The position numbers were made by a program, and so were the translations under genes. Positions 50,318-59,520 of a stretch of 64,000 bases of DNA are shown one piece after another; positions within the stretch are counted from its first letter, which is position 1; every line of letters begins with the position of its first letter. Below the pieces are notes generated by a model. The model made no database searches. It was not told the origin of the DNA and was given only the letters and a program-made list of their open reading frames with translations. Origin of the DNA: Nonomuraea jiangxiensis (GTDB lineage Bacteria; Actinomycetota; Actinomycetes; Streptosporangiales; Streptosporangiaceae). The stretch lies in NCBI RefSeq assembly GCF_900099965.1, contig NZ_FNDJ01000014.1:62001-126000 (forward strand). The letters are read 5' to 3'.

Positions 50318-51163
50318 GTGCCTGAGCTGCCAGAAGTCGAGGTCGTCAGACGGGGCCTCGCGCAGTGGGTCGTCGGGCGGCAACTAGCCGCGGCGGAGGT
50401 GCTGCACCCCCGCGCCATCAGGCGGCACCTCCCCGGGGCCGACGAGTTCGCCGAGCGGTTGAAGGGCCGCGCGCTGCTGTCCGCCGAGCGCCGCGGCAAA
50501 TACCTGTGGCTGCCCCTGTCAGGTGACGAGGAGGCGCTCATGGCCCACCTGGGCATGAGCGGCCAGCTCCTGATCGTGGAGCCGGACTCGCCGCTGGAGA
50601 AGCACCTACGGGTACGCATGCGTTTCGAGGACGGCGGCCCCGACCTGCGCTTCGTCGACCAGCGTACGTTCGGGCACGTCATGCTCTCCTCCCTGGTGGG
50701 CGGTGTGCCGGAGCCGATCTCCCACATCGCGCCGGATCCGTTCGAGGAGGCGTTCGACGAGGCCGAGTTCGCCCGCCGGCTCAAGGCCAAGCGCACCGAG
50801 ATCAAGCGGGCGCTGCTCGACCAGTCGCTGATCAGCGGCGTCGGCAACATCTACGCCGACGAGGCGCTGTGGATCGCGAAGCTGCACTGGGCCCGTCCCA
50901 CGTGGACGCTCACCCGCCCCAAGATCACCGAGCTGCTGACCGCCGTCCGCACGGTCATGGCCGCCGCCCTCCAGCAGGGCGGCACGTCGTTCGACAGCCT
51001 GTACGTGAACGTCAACGGCGAGAGCGGCTACTTCGACCGCTCGCTGGAGGCCTACGGGCGGCGTGACCTGCCGTGCTCCCGCTGCGGCACCCCGATCAGG
51101 CGTGAAGTGTTCATGAACCGGTCGTCCTACTCCTGCCCCAGATGCCAGCGACCACCGCGCTGA
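50318..51163 (+). CDS. mutM: Formamidopyrimidine-DNA glycosylase
   Basis: 281 residues. After removal of the initiator the protein begins PELPEVEVVRRGL with catalytic Pro2 and Glu3, which fixes GTG 50318. RGKYLWLPL holds the conserved Lys, DQSLISGVGNIYADEALW is the helix-two-turn-helix, and the zinc finger is CSRCGTPI with CPRCQR at the end. It removes 8-oxoguanine. The last 53 bases overlap the convergent MFS gene. Confidence 0.96.
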   Translation: MPELPEVEVVRRGLAQWVVGRQLAAAEVLHPRAIRRHLPGADEFAERLKGRALLSAERRGKYLWLPLSGDEEALMAHLGMSGQLLIVEPDSPLEKHLRVRMRFEDGGPDLRFVDQRTFGHVMLSSLVGGVPEPISHIAPDPFEEAFDEAEFARRLKAKRTEIKRALLDQSLISGVGNIYADEALWIAKLHWARPTWTLTRPKITELLTAVRTVMAAALQQGGTSFDSLYVNVNGESGYFDRSLEAYGRRDLPCSRCGTPIRREVFMNRSSYSCPRCQRPPR

Positions 51164-52271
51164 CCAGTGCGAGCCCCGCCCCGACCAGCATCACCGCGGA
51201 GATCGACACCCCGTCCACGATCCGGCCCCCGGCGAACGAGCCGAGCGCTATGGAGACGTTGAACGCCCCCACGAACAGCGCCGTGCCCAGCTCGCCGCCG
51301 CCCGACCGCATGATCCACAGCTGAAGGGTCACCCCCACGCCGCCGTAGCCCAGGCCCCACACGACGAGCAGCGGCAGCGGCAGCCCGAGCATCGGCAGTG
51401 CCGCCATGGACAGGGTCATGAGCAGGGCCAGCGTGATCAGGACCGGCCTCGGGCGGCGTGCCGCCCACGCGCCCGCGGCGAAGTTGCCCGCCACGCCCGC
51501 GGCCCCGTACAGCAGGAGTGCGGTGCCGACGAAGGCGGGACCGGCGTGCGAGACCTGCTCCAGGAACGGCCGGACGTAGGTGTAGGCGGCGAAGTGGCCG
51601 GCGATGGTCAGCACGGTCAGCACCAGGACGAGCCGGAGCGGCCCGGAGAGCCACGTACGGGGCGCGCCCGGGGTACGGGTGGCGGCCGAGCCGGGAAGGG
51701 GCGGCAGCGTCGCCGCCAGCGGCGCCAGCAGGACCAGCGCCAGCACCCCCACGGCGGCCAGCGAGACGCGCCAGCCCGCGAACGACGACACGAACGTCAC
51801 AGCCGGCACGCCCAGCACCGACGCCACCGACACCCCGGCCAGGATGATCGAGGTGGCCCGCCCGACGGAGCGTTCCGGCACCAGCCGCACCCCGAGCCCG
51901 GCCGCGAAGGCCCAGAAACCGCCGATGCTCACCCCGGTCAGCACTCGGGCGGCCAGCATGACGGGATAGGTCGGGGCGGTCGCGGCCACCAGGTTGGCCA
52001 CCGCCAGCAGCGCGGTCAGCCCCAGCAGGACGAACCGCCGGTCGAGCCCCCGGGCCGTGATCGCCAGCACGGGCGCGGACACGGCGGCGACCAGCCCCGG
52101 CGCCGACACCATCAGCCCGGCCGTGCCGTCGGACACACCCAGGGCGCGGGCGATCGAGGTCAGCAGGCCGACGGGCGACATCTCGCTGGTCACGATGGTG
52201 AAGGTGCCGACCGCGACCGACGACACGGCGAGCCAGTTCGCCCGGGTGGGGGAGATTTCCGTCAATGTCAT
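51111..52271 (-). CDS. MFS transporter (DHA1 / AraJ-like efflux)
   Basis: 386 residues, 12 predicted helices. N-terminal SVAVGTFTIVTSEMSPVGLL and the motif-A equivalent ITARGLDRRFVLLG are typical of the drug:H+ antiporter-1 arabinose-efflux-like branch. Substrate unknown. Its C-terminal codons (GRSRTTGS) are read from the strand opposite the mutM zinc finger, so the two genes share 53 bases. Divergent from a LysR regulator, its likely controller. Confidence 0.88.
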   Translation of the reverse strand: MTLTEISPTRANWLAVSSVAVGTFTIVTSEMSPVGLLTSIARALGVSDGTAGLMVSAPGLVAAVSAPVLAITARGLDRRFVLLGLTALLAVANLVAATAPTYPVMLAARVLTGVSIGGFWAFAAGLGVRLVPERSVGRATSIILAGVSVASVLGVPAVTFVSSFAGWRVSLAAVGVLALVLLAPLAATLPPLPGSAATRTPGAPRTWLSGPLRLVLVLTVLTIAGHFAAYTYVRPFLEQVSHAGPAFVGTALLLYGAAGVAGNFAAGAWAARRPRPVLITLALLMTLSMAALPMLGLPLPLLVVWGLGYGGVGVTLQLWIMRSGGGELGTALFVGAFNVSIALGSFAGGRIVDGVSISAVMLVGAGLALVSAVVAGIWGRSRTTGS

Positions 52272-52313
52272 AGCAGCCAGCCTCGGCCGGGCCGCCGCCG
52301 GGGAACAATGACG

Positions 52314-52327
52314 AAGCCCGAAGGCTT
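52314..52327. promoter_or_regulatory. Inverted repeat between MFS and LysR genes
   Basis: AAGCC CGAA GGCTT, perfect 5-bp arms, in the 92-base divergent region. A candidate LysR-regulator site. Confidence 0.4.
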
Positions 52328-52363
52328 GATTTAGGCAGGTTAAACGTTCGGGAGGCCGTGACC

Positions 52364-53278
52364 ATGGAGTTCAGGGAGCTGGAGTGCTTCGTCGTGCTCA
52401 GCGAGGAGCTGCACTTCGCGCGTACGGCCGAGCGCCTCTACCTGTCGCCAGGCCGGGTGAGCCAGCTCATGCGCGCTCTGGAGACCAGGATCGGCGGCCG
52501 GCTCTTCGAGCGCACCAGCAGGCGCGTGCGCCTCACCCCGCTCGGCGAGCGGTTCCTCGCCGACCTGCGCCCCTCCTACGACGGCCTCGCGGCGGCCGTG
52601 AGCCGGGCCAGGGCGGCCGCCCGCGAGGTGACGGGGGTGATCAGGGTCGGCTTCCTGGCCACGCCCACGGACGTCGTCACGGGCAGCGTTCGGGCCTTCG
52701 AGAGCGCCAACCCGGGGTGCGTGGTGGAGCTGGTGGAGATCCCGCTGTCCGATCCCTTCGGCAAGCTGCGGGCAGGACCGGGGAGGGGCGGCGTGGACAT
52801 CGCCTTCACGCTGCTGCCGCTGGACGAGCCCGACCTGGTGACGGGTGCTGAGCTCAACCGGGTCCCGTACCGGCTGGGGGTGTCGGCGCGGCATCCGCTG
52901 GCCCGCCGGGCCAGTGTCGGCGTGGAGGAGCTGGCCTCCGTGGACCTGATCGGCCTGGACGGCCCGGCGCCGCACGCCTGGCGTGAGCGGGTGGCACCGT
53001 CCGTAACCCCCTTCGGTCGTCCGATATCCAGGGCCGGTACGGTGGCCACCACCCAGGAGGGCCTGACCCAGGTGGCGCTCAACCGGGGCGGCATGCTGTT
53101 CTGCACCCCCACGGCGGCCCAGCACGCGCGCCCGGACGTCGCCTTCGTACCGGTCACCGGACTGCCGCCGTCGGTGCTCGGGCTGGCATGGGTGAAGGCG
53201 GCGGAGACGGCGGCGATCCGGGCGTTCAACGACTCGGCCGTCCGGCACGCGGCCGGGTTCCCGGCTCTGGTGGCGTGA
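52364..53278 (+). CDS. LysR-family transcriptional regulator
   Basis: 304 residues. Winged helix at 1-60 (MEFRELECFVVLSEELHFARTAERL; GRVSQLMRALETRIG; LFERTSRRVRLTPLG), then a periplasmic-binding-type effector domain (VIRVGFLATPTDVVTG). GGGAGG eight bases before ATG 52364 favours this over GTG 52358. It probably regulates the divergent MFS exporter. Confidence 0.92.
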   Translation: MEFRELECFVVLSEELHFARTAERLYLSPGRVSQLMRALETRIGGRLFERTSRRVRLTPLGERFLADLRPSYDGLAAAVSRARAAAREVTGVIRVGFLATPTDVVTGSVRAFESANPGCVVELVEIPLSDPFGKLRAGPGRGGVDIAFTLLPLDEPDLVTGAELNRVPYRLGVSARHPLARRASVGVEELASVDLIGLDGPAPHAWRERVAPSVTPFGRPISRAGTVATTQEGLTQVALNRGGMLFCTPTAAQHARPDVAFVPVTGLPPSVLGLAWVKAAETAAIRAFNDSAVRHAAGFPALVA

Positions 53279-53296
53279 GACGTAACGGGAGAGAAA

Positions 53297-53584
53297 ATGC
53301 CGGAAAAATCGGAAAACACCAGGATGACGGCCTGGGTACGGGGCAGGGTCCAGGGAGTGGGGTTCCGATGGTGGACCCGGGCCAGGGCTCTGGAGCTCGG
53401 GCTGGCGGGCTGGGCGCGGAACACCGAGGACGGCCGCGTCGAGGTGGTCGCCGAGGGCTCGCGGGAGTCGTGCGTCAAGCTGCTGGAGCTGCTCAAAGGT
53501 TGCGACACGCCGGGGAGGGTCGATGGAGTAGTGGAACGGTGGAGCGAACCACGAGGTAGTTTGGGCGGGTTTGTTGAGCGGTAG
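53297..53584 (+). CDS. acyP: Acylphosphatase
   Basis: 95 residues. TAWVRGRVQGVGFRWWTRARA contains the phosphate-binding loop and catalytic Arg; LAGWARNTEDGRVEVVAEG contains the catalytic Asn. It hydrolyses acyl phosphates. GGGAGA precedes the ATG. In actinobacteria it usually lies upstream of smc, as here. Confidence 0.95.
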   Translation: MPEKSENTRMTAWVRGRVQGVGFRWWTRARALELGLAGWARNTEDGRVEVVAEGSRESCVKLLELLKGCDTPGRVDGVVERWSEPRGSLGGFVER

Positions 53585-53607
53585 CGCCTTCCATTAAACC
53601 GCCCAAA
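53560..53607 (+). other. Stem-loop across the acyP stop codon
   Basis: TTTGGGCGGGTTT (53560-53572) pairs with AAACCGCCCAAA (53596-53607) with one bulged G. It overlaps the end of acyP and the -35 of the next promoter. No T-run follows, so termination is uncertain. Confidence 0.5.
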
Positions 53608-53618
53608 TAGGGTATAGT
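53589..53618 (+). promoter_or_regulatory. Predicted promoter upstream of the small coiled-coil gene
   Basis: TTCCAT (53589-53594) and TATAGT (53613-53618) with an 18-base spacer. TATAGT is one of the best -10 matches in the window. Confidence 0.5.
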
Positions 53619-53774
53619 TGTATGTCGGGAGTGCCCATCAGTAGGGCTCAGCGGTTCGTTCGACTTGACCGCCCACACTGCCGGTGCGACTCTTGTTAGG
53701 TACCACGCGCACCCCTCCCGCGGAATAGAAGTGCGCGAACCAGTCTGGTCACTCAGCGTGGAGGACCCTTTACC

Positions 53775-53969
53775 ATGGCGAAGGCTCTACTCGGCCACGT
53801 CGGCGGTCCTGACCCTCGAATGGTCTCGGAGATGCGCCGCCTGCAGCAGCGTATCCGGGATCTGGAGGCAGAACTCATCCGACTTCAGGCCACGAATGAC
53901 GCTCTTGCGGCGCAAACCCGCGACGAGGCACTAAGCCGCATGCAGGAGCGCGAGCCGGCACTCACCTGA
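53775..53969 (+). CDS. Small conserved coiled-coil protein
   Basis: 64 residues: MAKALLGHVGGPD, then a helix with heptad leucines (MRRLQQRIRDLEAELIRLQATNDALAA) and an acidic tail. Small proteins of this type occur upstream of smc in actinobacteria; function unknown. It has its own promoter-like sequence and a terminator, so it is a single-gene unit. Confidence 0.75.
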   Translation: MAKALLGHVGGPDPRMVSEMRRLQQRIRDLEAELIRLQATNDALAAQTRDEALSRMQEREPALT

Positions 53970-53992
53970 GAGTGATCGGAGCGCAAGACCCC

Positions 53993-54026
53993 AGGGACGT
54001 CTCGCAGAGGGGCGTCCCTCGTTATT
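53993..54026 (+). terminator. Terminator after the small coiled-coil gene
   Basis: AGGGACG (53993-53999) and CGTCCCT (54013-54019), then CGTTATTT. Confidence 0.65.
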
Positions 54027-54146
54027 TGCCCGCTATTCAAAAGCTTCCTTTGCCCTGCCCGGCGTGGTCCTGACTGTACGTGCCCGCGGCGGGCAGTGCG
54101 GACCAGTAGGCTTTTCCGAAGGTCGTCGGGCAGGAAGGGGTCGCGC

Positions 54147-57100
54147 TTGTATTTGAAGACCCTCACCCTGCGCGGATTCAAGTCCTTCGCCTCGGCCACC
54201 GCCCTGCGTTTCGAGCCCGGCATCACCTGCGTGGTCGGCCCCAACGGCTCCGGCAAGTCCAACGTCGTCGACGCCCTCGCCTGGGTCATGGGCGAGCACA
54301 GCGCCAAGTCGCTGCGCGGCGGCAAGATGGAGGACGTCATCTTCGCCGGCACCTCCTCCAGGCCACCGCTCGGGCGCGCCGAGGTGACGCTGACCATCGA
54401 CAACTCCGACGGCGCGTTGCCGATCGACTACACCGAGGTCACGATCAGCCGGCTGATGTTCCGGTCGGGGCAGAGCGAATACGCGATCAACGGCGACACT
54501 TGCCGCCTGCTCGACATCCAGGAGCTGCTGTCCGACTCGGGCATCGGCCGCGAGATGCACGTGATCGTCGGGCAGGGCCAGCTCGACGCCGTGCTGCACG
54601 CGGGGCCCGAGGACCGGCGGGCGTTCATCGAAGAGGCCGCTGGTGTTCTCAAGCATCGCAAGCGCAAGGAGAAGGCGCTTCGCAAGCTCGACGCCATGCA
54701 GGCCAACCTGACCCGGGTCCAGGATCTCGCCACCGAGCTGCGCCGCCAGCTCAAGCCGCTGGGCCGGCAGGCCGAGATCGCCCGCAAGGCCGCCGTCATC
54801 CAGGCAGACCTGCGCGACGCCAGGCTCCGGCTGCTGGCCGACGACGTGGGCATCCTGCGTACGACGCTGGAGCGCGAGGCCGCCGACGAGGCCGCGATCA
54901 TGGCCAGGCGCGCCCAGGTGGAGGCCGAGCTGGCCGAGGGCCAGCAGCGCGAGAGCGCGCTGGAGGCCGCCGAGGCCGAGGCGCAGCCGCGGCTCGGCGC
55001 GGCTCAGGAGACCTACTTCCGGCTGTCGTCCCTGCGCGAGCGCATCACCGGCCTGGAGCAGCTCGCCGCCGAGCGGCACCGGCACGCGCTCGACGCCGCC
55101 GCGATCGAACGCCGCGGCCGCGACCCGGAGGACCTCGAACGCGAGGCCGCCGAGGTGCGCGAGCGGGAGGAGATGCTCAAGGCCGAGCTCGAACAGGCGC
55201 ACGAGCTGCTCGAAGCGGCGATGGAGCGGCGCACCGAGGCCGAGGCCGAGCTGGGCGCCGAGGAGCGAAGGCTCGCGCTGGCCGCCAGGGCCGCCGCCGA
55301 CCGCCGCGAGGGCCTGGCCAAGCTGCGCGGCCAGGTGGACTCCGTACGCAGCCGCTCCCGCGCCGCCGAGGAGGAGATCGGCCGGCTCCGGCAGGCCGTG
55401 TCCGACGCGGCCGAGCGCGAGCGGCAGGCCAGGCAGGACCTGGAGGCGGAGCGGCTGTCGGAGCCCGCCGTCGATCCCGCGCTCGCCGAGGAGCTGGCCA
55501 CCGCCCAGGCCCTGGTCGAGGAGGCCAGAGCGGCCGCCGACGAGGCGCGGGCGGCGGCGGAGGAGGCCAAGTCGGCGCTGGCCGGGCCCAGGGCCGCGCT
55601 GCAGGCCGCCAAGGCGGGGATGAGCACGGCCCGCGCCGCCGACCAGGAGGCCCAGCGCTCGGTGGCCGCCCTGGTCGCCCGCCGCGACGCGCTGGAGCTG
55701 GGCCTGGCCAAGGGCGACGGCGGCGCGGCACTGCTGGAGGCCGACCTGGCCGGGGTGCTCGGCCCGCTGGCGGCCTCGATGCAGGTCACCCCGGGGGCCG
55801 AGCCGGCGGTGGCGGCGGTGCTGGGCCCCATCGCCGAGGCCATCACGGTCAAGACCCTTGACGTGGCCGTCGAGGCACTCGACCTGCTGCGTGACCGCGC
55901 CGCGGGCCAGGCCACCCTCCTGGTGGCGGTCGCGGGCGGCGCGGACGACGACCACACCGGGGCCCTGGGGGCGGGCGGCGAAGGAAAGCAGGCGTTCCCC
56001 GACGGGGTCTCCCGCGTGCGGGCGGCGGCGCCCGAGGGGAGCCGGTGGGCGGCCGACCTGGTCACCGTGCCGGAGCACCTGCGGCCCGCTCTCGACCACG
56101 TGCTGGCGGACGTCGTCGTCGTGGCCGATCTCGACGGCGCGCGGGAGCTGGTCGACCGGCACCCCGGGCTGAGGGCCGTCACCACGGACGGCGATCTGGT
56201 GGGCGCGCACGTCGCCAGCGGCGGCGCGGCGGGCGGGACCTCCGTGCTGCAGGTCAGGGCGGCGCTGGACGAGGCCGTCAGCGACCTGGAGGCCGCCGAG
56301 GCGCGCTCCGAGGAGACCGCCGCCGCCCTGGAGGAGGCAGTGAGCCAGGAGCAGGACGCGCAGGCGGCCCTGGAGGCCGCGCAGGCCCACGTCAACGAGG
56401 CGCAGACCGCCGTCACCACCGCCCAGGCCGGGGTGAGCGCCGCCCAGGGCGCGCTCGACCAGGTCAGAGGCCGCCAGCGGGAGGCCGACCAGCGCACCGC
56501 CGCGGCCGCCAAGCGCCTGGCCCAGCTCGAAGCCGCCGCCAACGCCGCCCGCGACGAGGCCGAACGCCTGACCGGCAGCGTCACCAAGGCCGAGGAGGCC
56601 CGCGCGGAGGGCCAGGAGGAGCTGGCCGAGCTGGAGATCCGGCTGGCCGAGGCCGAATACGCCCAGGAGCTGGAGTCCGAGCCGACCACCGACCTCCGCG
56701 ACGACCTGGCGAGCGCCTGCGAGGCCGCCAGGCAGCGCGAGATGGACTCCCGCCTCCAGGTGCGCACCGCCGAGGAGCGCGTGAAGGGCATCGAGGGCCG
56801 CGCCGACGGCCTGCTGCGGGCAGCGGCCCGCGAGCGCCAGGAACGCGCTCAGGCGGCCGCTCAGCGCGCCAGGCGCCGCCGGCAGGCGGCGGTCGCCGAG
56901 GCCGTCAGCAAGGGCGCCAAGCAGGTGCTCAGGGCGCTCGCGACGTCCGTCCAGCTCGCCGCCAGGGAGCGTGACGAGGCCGACCTGGCCAGGGTCGCGG
57001 TGGACGCCGAGCTCAAGCAGGTACGCCTGCGCGTCCGCGAGCTCGGCCAGGAGCTGGACAAGCTGGTCAACCGGGTGCACGGGAGCGAGGTCGCCCGTAC

Positions 57101-57890
57101 TGAGCAGCGGCTGCGGCTGGAGCAGTTGGAGCAGCGGGCGCTGGAGGAGTTCGGGGTGGAGACCGAGACCCTGATCTCCGAATACGGCCCCGACGCCCCG
57201 GTGCCCGGCGATCCGCCCACCCCCTACGTGCGCGAGGAGCAGGAGAAGCGGGCGCGGGCGGCCGAGCGCCAGATGAACCAGCTCGGCAAGGTCAACCCGC
57301 TGGCGCTGGAGGAGTTCGCGGCGCTGGAGGAGCGGCACGCGTTCCTCAACTCGCAGCTCGAAGACCTCAAGAAGACCCGGCGCGACCTGCTGACCGTGGT
57401 CAAGGAGGTGGACGACCGGGTCGAGCAGATGTTCGCCTCGGCGTACGAGGACGTGGCCCGCGAGTTCGAGCAGATCTTCACCAGGGTCTTCCCCGGCGGG
57501 GACGGGCGGCTGGTGCTCACCGAGCCCGCCGACATGCTGACCACCGGCATCGAGGTCGAGGCCAGGCCGCCGGGCAAGAAGGTCAAGCGGCTGTCGCTGC
57601 TGTCGGGCGGCGAGCGCTCGCTGACCGCGGTGGCGTTCCTGATCTCCATCTTCAAGGCGCGGCCCTCGCCGTTCTACGTGATGGACGAGGTCGAGGCCGC
57701 GCTCGACGACACGAACACGCAGCGGCTGCTGACGTTGTTCGAGGAGTTGCGGCAGAGCTCGCAGCTCATCGTGATCACCCACAACAAGCGCACGATGGAG
57801 ATCGCCGACGCGCTCTACGGCGTGTCGATGCGCGGTGACGGCGTGACACAGGTGGTCAGCCAGCGTCTGCGGGAGCGCGAGTCGGCCTGA
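54147..57890 (+). CDS. smc: Chromosome segregation protein SMC
   Basis: 1247 residues, longer than the usual 1190 or so. N-terminal ATPase half: LKTLTLRGFKSFA, Walker A GPNGSGKSNVVDAL near 31. First coiled coil about 170-500, a hinge at about 510-660 (GVLGPLAASMQV; DVVVVADLDGARELVDRHPG), second coiled coil to about 1050, then the ABC signature LLSGGERSLTAVAFL near 1149 and Walker B YVMDEVEAALDD. A low-complexity insert (GGADDDHTGALGAGGEGK) lies in the hinge. TTG 54147 starts the conserved N-terminus with AGGAAGGGG upstream. It condenses chromosomes together with ScpA/ScpB, which are not here. Confidence 0.95.
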   Translation: MYLKTLTLRGFKSFASATALRFEPGITCVVGPNGSGKSNVVDALAWVMGEHSAKSLRGGKMEDVIFAGTSSRPPLGRAEVTLTIDNSDGALPIDYTEVTISRLMFRSGQSEYAINGDTCRLLDIQELLSDSGIGREMHVIVGQGQLDAVLHAGPEDRRAFIEEAAGVLKHRKRKEKALRKLDAMQANLTRVQDLATELRRQLKPLGRQAEIARKAAVIQADLRDARLRLLADDVGILRTTLEREAADEAAIMARRAQVEAELAEGQQRESALEAAEAEAQPRLGAAQETYFRLSSLRERITGLEQLAAERHRHALDAAAIERRGRDPEDLEREAAEVREREEMLKAELEQAHELLEAAMERRTEAEAELGAEERRLALAARAAADRREGLAKLRGQVDSVRSRSRAAEEEIGRLRQAVSDAAERERQARQDLEAERLSEPAVDPALAEELATAQALVEEARAAADEARAAAEEAKSALAGPRAALQAAKAGMSTARAADQEAQRSVAALVARRDALELGLAKGDGGAALLEADLAGVLGPLAASMQVTPGAEPAVAAVLGPIAEAITVKTLDVAVEALDLLRDRAAGQATLLVAVAGGADDDHTGALGAGGEGKQAFPDGVSRVRAAAPEGSRWAADLVTVPEHLRPALDHVLADVVVVADLDGARELVDRHPGLRAVTTDGDLVGAHVASGGAAGGTSVLQVRAALDEAVSDLEAAEARSEETAAALEEAVSQEQDAQAALEAAQAHVNEAQTAVTTAQAGVSAAQGALDQVRGRQREADQRTAAAAKRLAQLEAAANAARDEAERLTGSVTKAEEARAEGQEELAELEIRLAEAEYAQELESEPTTDLRDDLASACEAARQREMDSRLQVRTAEERVKGIEGRADGLLRAAARERQERAQAAAQRARRRRQAAVAEAVSKGAKQVLRALATSVQLAARERDEADLARVAVDAELKQVRLRVRELGQELDKLVNRVHGSEVARTEQRLRLEQLEQRALEEFGVETETLISEYGPDAPVPGDPPTPYVREEQEKRARAAERQMNQLGKVNPLALEEFAALEERHAFLNSQLEDLKKTRRDLLTVVKEVDDRVEQMFASAYEDVAREFEQIFTRVFPGGDGRLVLTEPADMLTTGIEVEARPPGKKVKRLSLLSGGERSLTAVAFLISIFKARPSPFYVMDEVEAALDDTNTQRLLTLFEELRQSSQLIVITHNKRTMEIADALYGVSMRGDGVTQVVSQRLRERESA

Positions 57891-57993
57891 CCGGCAGGGG
57901 CGCCGGGGCTCGGGTGGCCTGTGCGGTGGGGGAGGGTCGCCTGATCAGGGCGTTCCGTGGGACGCGACTCGCCTGATCGGTGTGGGCTTGGGC

Positions 57994-59205
57994 ATGACCA
58001 TGCCGGTCGATCTGGAAAACTGGCATCTTGTGGATGGTTACCTCGGCGTCATCGTGATCGTGGCCGTCGTCGCCCTGCTGGCGGCCGGCGGTCTCTTCCT
58101 GCTCTTCAGGCCGGGTCGCAAGGCGGCCCCACCGGTCAAGCCGCCCGAGCCGCCCACGCTTCCCGAGGAGAAGCGGCCCGCCGGGGCGGGCGAGGAGGGC
58201 GAGGGCGCGACCACCACGCTGCCGCCGCCCGCGGTGCCCGTCACGCCCGCCGTCGTGGCGCCGCCCGAGGTCGAGGTGCCACCGCCGTCCGCGGGCCGGA
58301 TGGTGCGGCTGCGCTCGCGATTGGCGCGCTCGCAGAGCGCCTTCGGGCGCGGGCTGCTGGAGCTGCTCTCCCGTGACCGGCTCGACGACGAGGTGTGGGA
58401 CGAGATCGAGGAAAACCTGATCACCGCCGACGTGGGCGTCTCGCCGACCCGCGTCATGGTCGAGGAGCTGCGCACCAAGGTCAAGGTGCTGGGCACCCGC
58501 ACCCCCGAGGAGGTGCGCAAGCTGCTGCGCGAGCAGCTGCTCGCCCAGGTCAACCCCGACCTCGACCGCACGCTGCGGGTGCAGAAGCACGGCGACCGGC
58601 CCGCGGTCGTGCTCGTCGTGGGCGTCAACGGCACCGGCAAGACCACCACCACCGGCAAGCTCGCCCGCGCGCTCGTCGGCGACGGCAAGAAGGTCGTGCT
58701 CGGGGCGGCCGACACGTTCCGCGCGGCGGCCGCCGACCAGCTCCAGACCTGGGGCGAGCGGGTGGGCGCCGACGTGGTGCGCGGCCCCGAGGGCAGCGAC
58801 CCGGCCTCCGTGGCGTTCGACGCGACCGCCCGGGGCATCGAGGAGAAGGTCGACGCGGTCATCGTCGACACGGCGGGCCGCCTGCACACCAAGACCGGGC
58901 TCATGGACGAGCTGGGCAAGGTCAAGCGGGTCATCGAGAAGAAGGCCACGGTCGACGAGGTGCTGCTCGTCCTCGACGCCACCACCGGCCAGAACGGCAT
59001 GCGCCAGGCCCAGGTGTTCGGCGAGGTGGTCAACATCACCGGCATCGCGCTGACCAAGCTCGACGGCACCGCCAAGGGCGGCATCGTGATCTCGGTGCAG
59101 CGGGAGCTGGGCGTCCCGGTCAAGCTCGTGGGGCTGGGCGAGGGACCCGACGACCTGGCGCCGTTCGATCCCGAGGTCTTCGTGGACGCGATCCTGGGCG
59201 ACTGA
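57994..59205 (+). CDS. ftsY: Signal recognition particle receptor FtsY
   Basis: 403 residues. Actinobacterial type with an N-terminal membrane helix (about 15-38, YLGVIVIVAVVALLAAGG) and a Pro/Glu linker to about 100, instead of the acidic domain of E. coli. The NG domain has GVNGTGKTTTTGKLA near 210, DTFRAAAADQL, DTAGRLHTKTGLMDEL, TKLDGTAKGGIVIS and GLGEGPDDLAPF. It docks SRP-ribosome complexes at the membrane. ATG 57994, ATG 58000 and GTG 57982 are all possible; none has a strong ribosome site. Confidence 0.95.
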   Translation: MTMPVDLENWHLVDGYLGVIVIVAVVALLAAGGLFLLFRPGRKAAPPVKPPEPPTLPEEKRPAGAGEEGEGATTTLPPPAVPVTPAVVAPPEVEVPPPSAGRMVRLRSRLARSQSAFGRGLLELLSRDRLDDEVWDEIEENLITADVGVSPTRVMVEELRTKVKVLGTRTPEEVRKLLREQLLAQVNPDLDRTLRVQKHGDRPAVVLVVGVNGTGKTTTTGKLARALVGDGKKVVLGAADTFRAAAADQLQTWGERVGADVVRGPEGSDPASVAFDATARGIEEKVDAVIVDTAGRLHTKTGLMDELGKVKRVIEKKATVDEVLLVLDATTGQNGMRQAQVFGEVVNITGIALTKLDGTAKGGIVISVQRELGVPVKLVGLGEGPDDLAPFDPEVFVDAILGD

Positions 59206-59386
59206 CAGCGGCGCGACTGACAGTGACGACTGACAGTAAGGCGATTTTCGGGACATTACGGACCGTGCCAAACGCCTGGGGAAAGATCCCTTACCGGTGC
59301 AAACTTGATCGACGACCTGCCCTGTGCTGCCATGTATCGGTCATCCGAGATCGCCTGATCCCCCTCTGAGAAGCGAAGGGATGCCG

Positions 59387-59461
59387 ATGAAGAAGATCGT
59401 TGTACATCGCCCGGGAACGGTCCGCCCCACGGCGGCGGCCGCACCGCGACACACGGCCTGA
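59387..59461 (+). CDS. Very short basic peptide gene before the TPR protein
   Basis: 24 codons from ATG 59387 (an in-frame ATG at 59381 would add two). The peptide begins MKKIVVHRPGTVRPTAAA and ends in a basic RHTA tail; there is no Cys. GAAGGG six bases upstream is a good ribosome site. Downstream, a stem-loop and then the TPR gene. The arrangement (short peptide, partial attenuator, larger partner) recalls peptide-signalling or RiPP precursor operons, but no modifying enzyme or protease is adjacent. No family recognised. Confidence 0.45.
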   Translation: MKKIVVHRPGTVRPTAAAAPRHTA

Positions 59462-59473
59462 TTCCTCGTGTAG

Positions 59474-59501
59474 GCCGGCGTCTCGCACGAGGCGTCGGCC
59501 A
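59474..59501 (+). other. Stem-loop between peptide gene and TPR gene
   Basis: GGCCGGCGTCTCG and CGAGGCGTCGGCC form a 13-bp stem with two G-U pairs and a two-base loop. No T-run; it may reduce, not end, transcription into the TPR gene. Coordinates are good to a few bases. Confidence 0.5.
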
Positions 59502-59520
59502 CGGAAGGAGGGTTCCAGGC

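Noticed and set aside
54033..57782. 1249-codon open frame opposite smc
   Set aside because: Composition is Leu/Gly/Gln-rich shadow coding produced by third-position GC in smc.
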